The notes under the pieces were generated by a model. That model was not told the DNA's origin. It did not search any database and was given only the letters and a program-made list of their open reading frames with translations. Shown here piece by piece: positions 16,939-25,778 of a stretch of DNA of 64,000 bases (the stretch's first letter is position 1; every line of letters starts with the position of its first letter). The position numbers and the translations under genes were made by a program. Source of the stretch: Methanotrichaceae archaeon (GTDB lineage: Archaea; Halobacteriota; Methanosarcinia; Methanotrichales; Methanotrichaceae); contig JABLXE010000003.1 in NCBI GenBank assembly GCA_013178225.1, positions 124,001-188,000 on the forward strand, written 5' to 3'.

Positions 16939-17811
16939 ATGAGCATATTGCCACTGACAGCGTTAGCCTTTTTTGTCATTTTTTCTTTAGCGCTGACATG
17001 CACTTCCCAGAACCTCTCCACCAGGGACCTCCTGGTAGCGCCACAGGATCTAATAGCCGCCAGGGAAGAATCTCAATCGACAGATTTTGAGCCGCAGGCA
17101 GCCACCATGGCCTCCGGTCAGCGGCCCGCTGCGGCAAGCGTCTCCAACCAGCCGCCATCGGTCAAGGACCTGTTTCCGGACAAAGCCGGTCCGCAAAAGG
17201 CGGGAACAACAGTCACCTGGACTGCAACGGCATCCGATCCTGAGGCAGACTCGCTGCTCTTCCAGTTCTGGCTCTCCGGGCCGTCCACCGGAAACGCCTG
17301 GAAGGCCATGACCGATTGGAGCGCATCCCAAACCTGGAACTGGACCACCAATGAGATCGATACCGGGAACAACATCATCGATGTGAGGATAATAGACGGG
17401 CACAATGCCGGTCCCGACAAATGGGACAGCCATTTGAGTGCCGAGTACTTCATCGAGAGCGGCAGCATCTTTGATCCCGGATCCAGGCCCTCCCTGCTGA
17501 GCCTCAAGTCAGACCGGCAAAGCCCGCAGGACAGCGGGGCCAGGGTCACCTGGACGGCCTCTGCTGTTGACCCCGAGGGAGACACCGTGCTCTATCAGTA
17601 CTGGCTCAAGGGCCCGTCCACCGAGGAGCAGTGGACTCCGGTGACCTCCTGGACTACCAACAACCGCTGGATCTGGAATACCGCTCAGGCCAAGGCCGGA
17701 ATTTATACCGTTGAGGTCAAAATAAGAGACGGCTACCACGCGGGCCCGGAGAGCGCCGACGACTTCACCCGCATGCCCTATGTCCTCAGGCAGTCGGGAA
17801 TAATCAAGTGA
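16939..17811 (+). CDS. Secreted protein with two Ig-like/beta-sandwich repeats
   Basis: This 290-residue protein has a signal peptide (residues ~1-22), then two homologous domains. Domain 1 (~residues 72-175) contains TVTWTATASDPEADSLLFQF and SGPSTGNAW. Domain 2 (~residues 180-275) contains RVTWTASAVDPEGDTVLYQY and KGPSTEEQW. The shared pattern of W-T-A, DPE, GPST and alternating W-x-W suggests a surface beta-sandwich used for adhesion or structure. There is no membrane anchor. Function is unknown. Confidence 0.75.
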   Translation: MSILPLTALAFFVIFSLALTCTSQNLSTRDLLVAPQDLIAAREESQSTDFEPQAATMASGQRPAAASVSNQPPSVKDLFPDKAGPQKAGTTVTWTATASDPEADSLLFQFWLSGPSTGNAWKAMTDWSASQTWNWTTNEIDTGNNIIDVRIIDGHNAGPDKWDSHLSAEYFIESGSIFDPGSRPSLLSLKSDRQSPQDSGARVTWTASAVDPEGDTVLYQYWLKGPSTEEQWTPVTSWTTNNRWIWNTAQAKAGIYTVEVKIRDGYHAGPESADDFTRMPYVLRQSGIIK

Positions 17812-17939
17812 TTAACGAAGGCCGGCAAAAGCTGAAGAGCAGCTATCTAAAAATATTTTTATGAATTTTATAAAAATATGATCGGTCAGCTATCGATTTT
17901 ATTATTCTTCTGCTACGGCAATCGGTGATACAGCCGGAG

Positions 17940-19070
17940 CTATCTGCTGAGCACCTCGTCCAGATCCCGCAGGAACAGATCTATGCTCTCGTAGGTCACG
18001 TGGGGCATCAGTATCAGCCGCAGCGCTCGTCTCGGCTCCCGGGTCATGGAGACATGCCACCCACGCCTGGTCAGCTCCTCCCTGGTCTCGACCGGCGATT
18101 CGACCTGCAGGGCCACCACGTTCATGACCGGATCAATAACCGGCTCAACCCCGATGTCCTCGGCCCCTTCCAGCAAATAGCGGGTCAGGTCCATGCAGTG
18201 GCCAACCATTTCCGTGAAGCCCTTCCGTCCCAGGTGCAGCATCACCGCATAGGTAGCTGCTGCCGCTGCCCCGCTCCTGGTCCCGGTGAGAGATGCCTGC
18301 CGGGCTTTGGTGAGGTAGTGAGTCTCAGTCTCCAGGGAGTTCAGATCTTTCCGGCTTCGAAACAGCAATCCTCCGGCGGGAATGGTTGACAGCCCCATCT
18401 TGTGCGGATCGATGGTGATGGATGAGACACCCTGAACCTGGAAGTCCCACTTCCAGTCGCCCTCCAGGAAAGGCAGGACGAAGCCGCCGAAGGCCGCGTC
18501 CACGTGGAGGTGAATTCCGCGCTCCCGGGCGATCTCGGCCAGGCCGTCGATTGGGTCCACCTGCCCGAACTCGGTGGTGCCGGCAATGCCTACCAGGGCC
18601 ACGGTTCGCTCATCCACCAGATCCTCAACCGACGATAGGTCGACTTTGAGATCTGAATCCAGCTCGGCCTTGCGAACCTCCAGACAGATCAGGTTCCCGA
18701 TCTTGTCGAAGGAGAAATGGGCGGACTCCGGGACCACGATGTTTCCCCTCTTCACCGGAGAGATGTTTCTGGCGGCACGAATGGCCTGAATGTTCGACTC
18801 CGTTCCGCCAGTGGATACATAGCCCTCAACGTCTGGGCAGCCCAGAAGCTCGCCCATCATCTTGACCACCCTCTGCTCGATCTCAGTTACTCCCGGAAAG
18901 AGGCCCGGATCGCCCAGGTTGGTCTCCAAAAAAAGGTTGTGTGCCCTCACCGCAATCGGATGGGGCTGAGTGCACATGGTAGAGAAGAACCGGTCGTAGC
19001 AGTAGTCACGGCCCCTCATCTCGTTTAGTATCGCCAGCACCTCATCTTCGGAAAGGGCTTTATCTCTCAT
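17940..19070 (-). CDS. mfnA: MfnA, L-tyrosine/L-aspartate decarboxylase
   Basis: This group II PLP decarboxylase makes tyramine for methanofuran, and in related archaea beta-alanine for coenzyme A. The 376-residue protein shows STGGTESNIQAI (~86-97), HVDAAFGGFVLP (189-200) and ITIDPHKMG, with Lys224 as the Schiff-base lysine. Length and order match archaeal MfnA. Its ATG overlaps the ppsA stop by four bases (ATGA), so it is coupled to PEP synthase. Whether tyrosine or aspartate is preferred cannot be told from the sequence. Confidence 0.93.
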   Translation of the reverse strand: MRDKALSEDEVLAILNEMRGRDYCYDRFFSTMCTQPHPIAVRAHNLFLETNLGDPGLFPGVTEIEQRVVKMMGELLGCPDVEGYVSTGGTESNIQAIRAARNISPVKRGNIVVPESAHFSFDKIGNLICLEVRKAELDSDLKVDLSSVEDLVDERTVALVGIAGTTEFGQVDPIDGLAEIARERGIHLHVDAAFGGFVLPFLEGDWKWDFQVQGVSSITIDPHKMGLSTIPAGGLLFRSRKDLNSLETETHYLTKARQASLTGTRSGAAAAATYAVMLHLGRKGFTEMVGHCMDLTRYLLEGAEDIGVEPVIDPVMNVVALQVESPVETREELTRRGWHVSMTREPRRALRLILMPHVTYESIDLFLRDLDEVLSR

Positions 19071-21340
19071 CTCTGTTCCCTTGCTGCCCTGAGCAATATT
19101 ATCTTTTCTGCCCTGGCCACAGTCTCCCTCACCGTGGCCACGGCATCGATGTTGGCCGAGATCGAGGTGATGCCGATCTCAACCAGCCTCTTGGCCATCT
19201 CCGGATAAGACCCGGCCTGGCCGCAGATGGAGGTTGTGACTCCGGCCTCGTTGCAGCGTTCGACCACGTACTCGATCAGCTTAAGAATCGCGGGGTGAAG
19301 CTCGCTGTAGAGCCCGGCCACGTTTTCGTTGTTCCTGTCTACAGCCAGGGTGTACTGGGTCAGATCGTTGGTCCCGAAGGAGACGAAATCCAGGCCCTCC
19401 TCAATGAAGTCCTCGATGGTCAGAGCCGCGCCCGGCGTCTCCACCATTATTCCCACGTCGATCTTCTCCAGGTCCAGGCCTTCCTCCCACATGATGGCCT
19501 TGGCGGCACGAAGCTCCCGCACATGCTGCACCAGGGGCAGCATAATTCCCACATTGGTCGCGCCCATCTCATGCAGCTTCTTGAAGGCCTGCATCTCCAG
19601 CCGGAAATGATCGGTATCGGTCAGGTCCCTGCGTATCCCCCTCCATCCGAGCATGGGGTTGTGCTCGTGAGGCTCGTTCTCGCCGCCCTCCATGGCCCGG
19701 AACTCGTCGGTGGGAGCATCCAAGGTCCGCACCCAGACCGGCCGGGGATAAAAGGCATCGGCGACGGCCTTCACGCCCTTTACCAGCTCGTCGATGTACT
19801 CGTCGGTCTTGCCGTTCTTGATGTAGTAGTTGGGGGTCTTGCCCAGCCCGAGGATCATGTGTTCGATTCGCAGAAGGCCCACCCCATCGGCCAGAGTGGC
19901 TGCTGCGGCCTGGGCCCGGGTAGGCTCGCTGATATTGACCTTGATCTCGGTCGCGGTCACAGGCTTGGAGACGGTCACTGCGGCGGCAGATGCTGCAGCA
20001 GGCCTGGCCTGGACGGCCACACGGCCCTCGTAGACGATTCCCTTGCTGCCGTCAACGGTCACCAGCATGCCCTCTTTAAGGATCTTGGTGGCCTTCTTGG
20101 TGCCAACTACCGCCGGGCAGCCCAGCTCGCGGCTGACGATGGCTGCATGACAGGCCATGCCTCCCTCATCGGTGATTATTGCACCCGCGCGCCTCATTCC
20201 CGGAACCATGTCCGGCATGGTCATGACTGTGACCATGATATCGCCCTGCTTGACCCTCTCCAGATCCCTGGAGCCGGAAATTATTCGCACCGCTCCGGTG
20301 GCGGTTCCAGGAGATGCGCCAAGGCCGTTCAAGAGCACCTTTCCTGTGCCTGAGGACTCCTCCTTTTTGACGGGTTTGGACGAATTTATGGTGGTGATCG
20401 GCCGGGACTGCAGGATGTAGATCTTGCCCTTCTCGACTCCCCACTCGATGTCCTGGGGAATTCCGTAGTGTTTTTCCAGGATCTCGGCGTACTTGGAGAG
20501 CTCCAGGATCTCGCTGTCGGACAGCACTACGGCTTCCCTCTTATCCGGTGAGACGTCGATTGTGACCGTTTTATTGGTCTTTGAGTCTCTGGTAATCATT
20601 ATCTCTTTGGCCGCGATGAACCGGCTGATTATTTTCTTGCTGGATCGTTCGACCACATAATTATCGGGGGAGACGCTCCCGCTGACCACCGACTCGCCCA
20701 GGCCCCAGGCGCCCTCAATTACCACCTGAGGCTCGCCGGTGCTGGGCTGAGAGGAGAACATGACTCCAGACTTCTCGGAGTCCACCATCTTCTGCACTAT
20801 GGCCGAGAGGTTGACCTTTTCGTGATCGAATCCCTGCTCAACCCGGTAGAATATGGCTCTGGCACCGTAAAGGGAAGCCCAGCACCTTCTGACCGAGTCG
20901 AAGACATCCTCAGCGCCGCGAACGTTTAAGTAGGTCTCCTGCTGTCCGGCAAAGCTCGCGTCGGGAAGGTCTTCGGCAGTGGCGCTGGACCGCACTGCCA
21001 CAAAGACCTGTTCACCCTCGCGCTCGCACAGCTCCTCGTAGCGGGATTTGATGGCCTGCTCGATATCCTCAGGAACCCTGGCCCCCATTATCAGCCCTTT
21101 AGCCGCTTCTGCCGCCGCCTCGAGCTTTGCCTGGTCGTTCACATCAACCTTCAGAACCGAAAATAGATTGTCGGCTATGCCAGATCTCTCAATAAAATCT
21201 CTGAAAGCCTGAGCGGTTACGGCGAATCCTCCAGGAACCGGAACGCCGATATTTATCATCTCGCCCAGGCTCGCGCCCTTTCCTCCTACGGTGGACAGGT
21301 CTCCCTTTCCCACCTCTTCCAGCCAAACGACTGCGTCCAT
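19067..21340 (-). CDS. ppsA: Phosphoenolpyruvate synthase (pyruvate, water dikinase)
   Basis: This enzyme converts pyruvate and ATP to PEP, the entry to gluconeogenesis in methanogens that grow from acetyl-CoA. The domains are in the usual order: ATP-grasp-like N-terminus (LSTVGGKGASLGEM), a phospho-histidine swivelling domain (GGMACHAAIVSRELGCPAVV, active-site His), and a C-terminal PEP/pyruvate TIM barrel with GTNDLTQYTLAVDRN and the catalytic CGQAG cysteine. About 757 residues is normal. I prefer ATG 21340, since GTG 21352 lies within the GGTGG ribosome site. It is divergent from moeA and overlaps mfnA by four bases. Confidence 0.95.
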   Translation of the reverse strand: MDAVVWLEEVGKGDLSTVGGKGASLGEMINIGVPVPGGFAVTAQAFRDFIERSGIADNLFSVLKVDVNDQAKLEAAAEAAKGLIMGARVPEDIEQAIKSRYEELCEREGEQVFVAVRSSATAEDLPDASFAGQQETYLNVRGAEDVFDSVRRCWASLYGARAIFYRVEQGFDHEKVNLSAIVQKMVDSEKSGVMFSSQPSTGEPQVVIEGAWGLGESVVSGSVSPDNYVVERSSKKIISRFIAAKEIMITRDSKTNKTVTIDVSPDKREAVVLSDSEILELSKYAEILEKHYGIPQDIEWGVEKGKIYILQSRPITTINSSKPVKKEESSGTGKVLLNGLGASPGTATGAVRIISGSRDLERVKQGDIMVTVMTMPDMVPGMRRAGAIITDEGGMACHAAIVSRELGCPAVVGTKKATKILKEGMLVTVDGSKGIVYEGRVAVQARPAAASAAAVTVSKPVTATEIKVNISEPTRAQAAAATLADGVGLLRIEHMILGLGKTPNYYIKNGKTDEYIDELVKGVKAVADAFYPRPVWVRTLDAPTDEFRAMEGGENEPHEHNPMLGWRGIRRDLTDTDHFRLEMQAFKKLHEMGATNVGIMLPLVQHVRELRAAKAIMWEEGLDLEKIDVGIMVETPGAALTIEDFIEEGLDFVSFGTNDLTQYTLAVDRNNENVAGLYSELHPAILKLIEYVVERCNEAGVTTSICGQAGSYPEMAKRLVEIGITSISANIDAVATVRETVARAEKIILLRAAREQR

Positions 21341-21389
21341 TGATTCATCCACCTAGCGACGTTGTTCTGGCCCATCCATCATTTTTGCA

Positions 21390-21426
21390 TTATATCAAGC
21401 TTTCACACGCTATATAGAATATATAC
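21390..21426. promoter_or_regulatory. Divergent TATA elements between ppsA and moeA
   Basis: CTATATAGAATATATAC (21410-21426) is a good archaeal TATA region for the plus-strand moeA, with the ATG about 40 bp downstream. Reading the minus strand, GATATAATG at about 21398-21390 fits a TATA element for ppsA. The 124-bp spacer holds no other feature. Confidence 0.45.
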
Positions 21427-21464
21427 AGAAGGATATTTGTGGGAGGCCCCTCGACCTTCATGAC

Positions 21465-22616
21465 ATGTTCAAGCGCCTTGTGAGTGCAAAGGAGGCGGAA
21501 AAGGCCCTTTTGGGGATTTGCGGCCCGATCTTGCGCACCGAATCTCTGAATCTCTCCAGCTGCCGGGATCGCGTCCTCTCCTCGGACATAATTTCACCAG
21601 CCGATCTCCCGCCCTTCTGTCGCGCCGCCATGGACGGATATGCAGTGGTGGCCGCCAGGACCAGAGGCGCTAGCAGCAATTCGCCGATTTATCTCGATGA
21701 TGCCAGGAGGATCAGGACCGGCCAGGCGGTAGAAGAGCCGCATGATGCCGTGGTCATGCTGGAGGATGCCGTTTTACGAGCAGGCCTGCTGGAAGTCTCG
21801 GCAGAGGCCCACCGGTTCAAGAACGTCTCGCAGGTCGGAGAGGACATCAAAAAGGGCGAGGTGGTGCTGTCCCGAGGCCACAGGCTCAGGCCGCCGGATA
21901 TCGCCCTTCTGACGGCTCTCGGCCTGCAGTCGGTCCAGGTTTACGAGCGCCCCAGGGTGGCGGTGATCCCCACCGGAGGAGAGCTGGTAAAGCCGGGATC
22001 AAGGCCGCTTTTGCCCGGCGAGGCCTATGAGATCAACAGCATCATGGCCAGGCTGTACCTGGAGCTGTGGGGGGCATCAGCCGATCGTGACGAGATCGTG
22101 CCCGACGATCCGGAATCGATTCGCAGGGCCATCGAAGGCCGCCGGGACGCGGACCTGATCCTGTTAATAGGCGGGACTTCAGTTGGAGAGAGGGACTTCG
22201 CGCCTCAAGTGCTGGCGGACGCAGGAGAGCTGCTGGTTCACGGGGTGAGGATTCAGCCCGGAAAGCCCACCGCAGTTGGAACGGTGGGGAAGCGGCCTGT
22301 GGTGTGCCTTCCCGGCTATCCGGTGGCTGCTCTCGCCGCCCTGTATCTCCTGGTACGCCCGGCGGTGAAGATTATGGCCCATCTGGACGGCAGGCCGCCG
22401 GTGACCTCGGCCAGGCTTTCGCAGAAAGTGGCCTCGCGGCCGGGCTACCTGAGCATCGTGCGGGTGGCCTTAAATCACGGCCAGGCGGCGCCCATCATGA
22501 CCACAGGAGCAGGAATTCTCAGCTCTGTGGCCAGAGCAGACGGATTTGTGGCCGTCCCGGAAGAAATCGAGGGGCTGGAGGCAGGAGAAGTGGTGGAGGT
22601 AAATCTGTTTGAGTGA
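21465..22616 (+). CDS. moeA: Molybdopterin molybdenumtransferase MoeA
   Basis: This enzyme inserts molybdate or tungstate into adenylated molybdopterin, needed for enzymes such as formylmethanofuran dehydrogenase. The 383-residue protein shows FCRAAMDGYAVVAA, VMLEDAV, VIPTGGELVKPG, LIGGTSVGERDF and VCLPGYPVAA, all MoeA landmarks in the right order, and a short C-terminal barrel domain. It is at the short end for the family, which usually has about 400 residues. No close ribosome site is visible before the ATG. It is monocistronic. Confidence 0.93.
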   Translation: MFKRLVSAKEAEKALLGICGPILRTESLNLSSCRDRVLSSDIISPADLPPFCRAAMDGYAVVAARTRGASSNSPIYLDDARRIRTGQAVEEPHDAVVMLEDAVLRAGLLEVSAEAHRFKNVSQVGEDIKKGEVVLSRGHRLRPPDIALLTALGLQSVQVYERPRVAVIPTGGELVKPGSRPLLPGEAYEINSIMARLYLELWGASADRDEIVPDDPESIRRAIEGRRDADLILLIGGTSVGERDFAPQVLADAGELLVHGVRIQPGKPTAVGTVGKRPVVCLPGYPVAALAALYLLVRPAVKIMAHLDGRPPVTSARLSQKVASRPGYLSIVRVALNHGQAAPIMTTGAGILSSVARADGFVAVPEEIEGLEAGEVVEVNLFE

Positions 22617-22742
22617 TCCCTGCAAACTTCTCAGCAGCTCTATTTTGATCTCCAGCACCAGCTTAGATTTGCGGAAAAACTAAAAATTTTCTACAAATTA
22701 TTAAGGCATGTACTCAATTTGCGGCCAAGATAGGTGGACAAA

Positions 22743-23447
22743 ATGTCTAAAAAAAGTGGCAATTACGATATAATTTTCGTCAAAGAAAACATGATGGGAC
22801 CGAACTCGATGAAGATCATGGAGGAACTGTGCGAGTCCCTGGAGCTAAGGAAGGGCATGCGAGTGCTCGACCTGGGATGCGGGATGGGCCTTACCTCCAT
22901 ATTCCTGGCAAAAGAGTACGGGGTTACCGTTTTTGCAGCCGACCTTTGGATCAGTGCAACAGATAATTATGAGAGGTTCAAATTTATGGGCCTCGAGGAC
23001 AGGATAATTCCAATACACGCAGAGGCCCATGATCTGCCGTTTGCGCAAGAGTACTTCGACCTAGCCGTATGCGTAGATGCTTATCACTACTTCGGAGCTG
23101 AGAGAGATTATCTGTCAAAACATCTTGCCCCGCTCGTGAAGAGGGGAGGACAAATAGCGGTCGCAGTTCCCGGGCTGAAGGAGGATTTTGAGGATGGTGT
23201 TCCAGAAGAATTGGTGCCGTTCTGGTACGACGACATGAACCTTTACTCCTGCAAATGGTGGCAAAATTTGTGGAAGGCTTCCGATCTGGTCAGCATAAGA
23301 GAGTGCCGGGAACTGAGATGCCATGATGAGGCCTGGGCCGACTGGCTGACGTGCGACAACGAGTATGCCCGGCAAGACATCAGGATGATGGAAGCAGAAG
23401 CGGGCAATTATTTCAACTTCGTATCTATCATTGCCACCAGATCTTGA
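22743..23447 (+). CDS. SAM-dependent methyltransferase, substrate unknown
   Basis: This ~234-residue class I methyltransferase has VLDLGCGMGLTSIFLAKEYG as the AdoMet-binding motif. VFAADLW is the acidic loop after beta 2, HAEAHDLPFAQEYFD is motif II, and KRGGQIAVAVPG is a late strand. The C-terminal half is rich in Trp and Tyr. It resembles the UbiE/small-molecule methylase group, but no specific substrate motif is visible. I chose ATG 22743, with GGTGG five bases upstream, over the GTG at 22734. It stands alone. Confidence 0.82.
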   Translation: MSKKSGNYDIIFVKENMMGPNSMKIMEELCESLELRKGMRVLDLGCGMGLTSIFLAKEYGVTVFAADLWISATDNYERFKFMGLEDRIIPIHAEAHDLPFAQEYFDLAVCVDAYHYFGAERDYLSKHLAPLVKRGGQIAVAVPGLKEDFEDGVPEELVPFWYDDMNLYSCKWWQNLWKASDLVSIRECRELRCHDEAWADWLTCDNEYARQDIRMMEAEAGNYFNFVSIIATRS

Positions 23448-23666
23448 ATCCGGGAAAGACCTGAATTATGGCCGTGCGGCCGGCCTGATTTTTCAATCTT
23501 TCCTAACCGTCCCAATATCTCCCGATGAACCTTAGATCATTAAAGTTAAAGGCCTACGGACCCATAGATCCCAGGCCCCGGACAACCTGTGCCACAAAAC
23601 CCAGAATCGTCTCCGAAAGAGGCACAAGCACCAAATCCATATACCAGCAAGCTCTAAATTGACTTA

Positions 23667-24449
23667 ATGCTTCGCCTTACCGCATACATCTCCGGCACCG
23701 TGCAGAAGGTCGGCTACAGGGCCCAGGTGGTCTTGCTGGCCAACGCCTTTGGGCTGAGGGGCTACGTGCAGAACCTCCCTGAGGGCGTGGTCAAGGTGGT
23801 GGCGGAAGGCTCCGAAGAGGACCTGGAGCGTTTCTTAAAGGCCCTCAGGATTCAAGACGCTCTGATCGACGTGCAGAACATTGAAGCTCAATACGGGCCG
23901 GCCAGCTACGAGTTCATCGGATTCGAGAAGATGGTGGCCAGAGGCGAGACTGACCAGCGCCTGGATAAGGCCGCAGGCCTGCTGAAGGAATTGATAGTGG
24001 TCAACAAGGATGTGGTGAAGGAGCTGAGAGCCACCCGGGAAGGGCTTCAGGGCGAGATCAAGGCTACTCGGGAAGGACTGCAGCAGGAGATCAGGGCCAC
24101 CCGCAAGGAGCTGAAGGACGAGATCAAAGCCACTAGGATAGGACTGCAGCAGGAGATAAAGGCCACCCGTGAAGAGCTGCGAGAGGAGATCAGGGCGACC
24201 CGTGAAGGACTGGGGGCTGAGATCAAAGCCACTCGTCTAGAGCTGCGAGATGAGATAAAGGCCACCCGCCAAGAAGTCAAGTGCGTCTGCAGCGAGGTAA
24301 GAGCCACCGGCTTAATGCTTGCCGGAAGAATAGAGGGCGCCAAAGAAGAGATAGTGGAGCTGCGGTCTGAGCTGCGCAACGATCTTAAGGTGAAGGTCTC
24401 CAGAATGGAGACTGACATCACCCAGATTAAAGCCCGGGTGGGGCTGTAA
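23667..24449 (+). CDS. Acylphosphatase domain fused to an 11-residue-repeat coiled coil
   Basis: Residues 1-90 form an acylphosphatase domain with SGTVQKVGYRAQ (catalytic Arg) and GLRGYVQNLPEGVVKVVAEG (catalytic Asn). Acylphosphatases normally end at about 90 residues. Here a helical C-terminal region follows, with at least seven consecutive 11-residue repeats of the type IKATREGLQQE (about residues 118-200), then more coiled coil. Eleven-residue periodicity favours a slightly right-handed coiled coil. A TATA-like CCATATACC at 23638-23646 sits about 25 bp before the ATG and no ribosome site is seen, so the mRNA may be leaderless. Function is unknown. Confidence 0.82.
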   Translation: MLRLTAYISGTVQKVGYRAQVVLLANAFGLRGYVQNLPEGVVKVVAEGSEEDLERFLKALRIQDALIDVQNIEAQYGPASYEFIGFEKMVARGETDQRLDKAAGLLKELIVVNKDVVKELRATREGLQGEIKATREGLQQEIRATRKELKDEIKATRIGLQQEIKATREELREEIRATREGLGAEIKATRLELRDEIKATRQEVKCVCSEVRATGLMLAGRIEGAKEEIVELRSELRNDLKVKVSRMETDITQIKARVGL

Positions 24450-24513
24450 TTGATTATCGAGTCTGCCAATTAGCCATCTTTTTCGATCTCTGCTATCTTG
24501 AGTTTTATGGATG

Positions 24514-24797
24514 ATAAATTATTGTAGTATAAATTATTGTAGTATAAATTATTGTAGTATAAATTATTGTAGTATAAATTATTGTAGTATAAATTATTGT
24601 AGTATAAATTATTGTAGTATAAATTATTGTAGTATAAATATTGTAGTATAAATTATTGTAGTATAAATTATTGTAGTATAAATTATTGTAGTATAAATTA
24701 TTGTAGTATAAATTATTGTAGTATAAATTATTGTAGTATAAATTATTGTAGTATAAATTATTGTATAATAAACTATTGTAGTATAAATTATTATAGT
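24514..24797. repeat. 15-bp tandem repeat array, about 19 units
   Basis: The unit ATAAATTATTGTAGT is repeated head to tail from 24514. Sixteen units are near perfect, with one 14-base unit at 24634-24647. The last three (24753-24797) are degenerate. Each unit includes a TATAAATTA word resembling an archaeal TATA box. It lies 65 bp after the acylphosphatase-coiled-coil gene, followed by about 330 bp of AT-rich spacer. Confidence 0.97.
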
Positions 24798-25113
24798 TTA
24801 CTCATTTAGGAAGACGATCGGTCGGTGTAGACCGGAAGTTCTCAATATTCAAAAAATTTTAACTCTGTTAAGCCGATTAAGATAGGTTACTACAACATAT
24901 ATCCATTTTAAGGCATATTTGTCGGCTAAAGATACTTGCCGAATATCTTTCAATGATTTGTTTATATAAAAATATGCTACAAGCTATATTCTGAGGTTGC
25001 CGGTCGGCAGATACTTTCATAGGATGTTAATATTTTTGTAGCATCTTTGCTACATAGTCTGCTAATAGAGATAATTTTACTCTTTCATGAAATTCCTGAA
25101 GCCGTATAGAGTA
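24798..25113. other. AT-rich spacer with inverted repeats
   Basis: No gene is visible. ATGCTACAA (24974-24982) and TTGTAGCAT (25036-25044) form a 9-bp inverted repeat. The second arm also forms a tight hairpin with the next bases: TGTAGC, loop ATCTTT, GCTACA (25037-25054). The GTAG core is shared with the neighbouring 15-bp tandem repeat. Confidence 0.5.
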
Positions 25114-25127
25114 AAATTTATATATGA
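25114..25127 (+). promoter_or_regulatory. TATA element for the yjbQ transcript
   Basis: AAATTTATATATGA is a strong archaeal TATA-like sequence. Transcription would begin near 25145-25155, leaving a leader of about 180 nt before yjbQ. That leader contains perfect inverted repeats. Confidence 0.5.
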
Positions 25128-25147
25128 TAGGTGATAAGATTGCAATT

Positions 25148-25216
25148 GGATCCGGGGGTTATTCTGACGACTTTTTCAAAGTCATCCATCCCCTCAAGAC
25201 GAATAGACCCGGATCC
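25148..25216 (+). other. Predicted structured 5' leader of yjbQ mRNA
   Basis: GGATCCGGG (25148-25156) pairs perfectly with CCCGGATCC (25208-25216). It encloses a smaller hairpin, GACTTT-TTC-AAAGTC (25169-25183). A GTG-initiated frame at 25131-25325 (64 codons) spans the same bases and stops 6 bp before yjbQ; it has no recognisable family. I cannot decide between a leader RNA and a small gene. Confidence 0.4.
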
Positions 25217-25331
25217 TCCCCTCGAAAGAGCCCTGAGGACTTTTCTGGCCGATTGGCGGCTTTCAAATCCCGTTCGGTTTAAATCCAATGCATCAATTAT
25301 TGAAATGAGAAGATTGAAAAGGTGAGAAGAC

Positions 25332-25724
25332 GTGATCGAGATAAACACTGCCAAACGGGTTGAAGTAATCGATATCACTCTGCCTATCGAAAAAGCCCTG
25401 GAAAAAAACGATCGGGAAGATGGACTGTGCCTGGTGTTCTCCCTTCACACCACCACTGCCGTTATCATCAACGAGGCCGAGTCTGGAGTGATGCAGGACA
25501 TCACCAATCTGCTCTCCGAACTGGCACCGGCAGGGAAAGGCTATCTCCACGACCGAACGGATGGAAACGCCCATGCTCACCTGCAGGCGGCTCTCCTCGG
25601 AAACAGCTTGGTAATACCGGTCAAGGCCAAGAAACCGGTCCTTGGAACCTGGCAAAGGATTCTGTTCCTGGAGCTTGACGGTCCCAGGAGGCGCAGGATA
25701 GAGGTGGAGATGATCTCCGCCTAA
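25332..25724 (+). CDS. YjbQ/UPF0047 family protein
   Basis: The 130-residue protein covers the whole UPF0047 fold. FSLHTTTAVIINE, LHDRTDGNAHAHLQAALLG and LGTWQRILFLELDGPR hold the conserved His/Asp/Glu positions and the G-x-W-Q motif. The family is annotated as a secondary thiamine-phosphate synthase from complementation in bacteria; its physiological role is unsettled. A GGTGAGAAG ribosome site precedes the GTG or ATC-adjacent start. It is convergent with ilvE. Confidence 0.88.
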   Translation: MIEINTAKRVEVIDITLPIEKALEKNDREDGLCLVFSLHTTTAVIINEAESGVMQDITNLLSELAPAGKGYLHDRTDGNAHAHLQAALLGNSLVIPVKAKKPVLGTWQRILFLELDGPRRRRIEVEMISA

Positions 25725-25742
25725 ATCTGGGGCCCGGCTCCC

Positions 25743-25767
25743 CAAAAAAGAGATCCCGGAAGGGATC
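25743..25767 (-). terminator. Terminator between convergent yjbQ and ilvE
   Basis: A 6-bp perfect stem, GATCCC-GGAA-GGGATC (25752-25767), is followed on the minus strand by TCTTTTTT. This is a typical hairpin plus U-run for the minus-strand aminotransferase. Confidence 0.55.
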
Positions 25768-25778
25768 CTCTCCGAAAT

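Noticed and set aside
24514-24797. The 15-bp tandem array considered as a CRISPR array
   Set aside because: Units are directly adjacent with no unique spacers, and there are no cas genes; it is a minisatellite.
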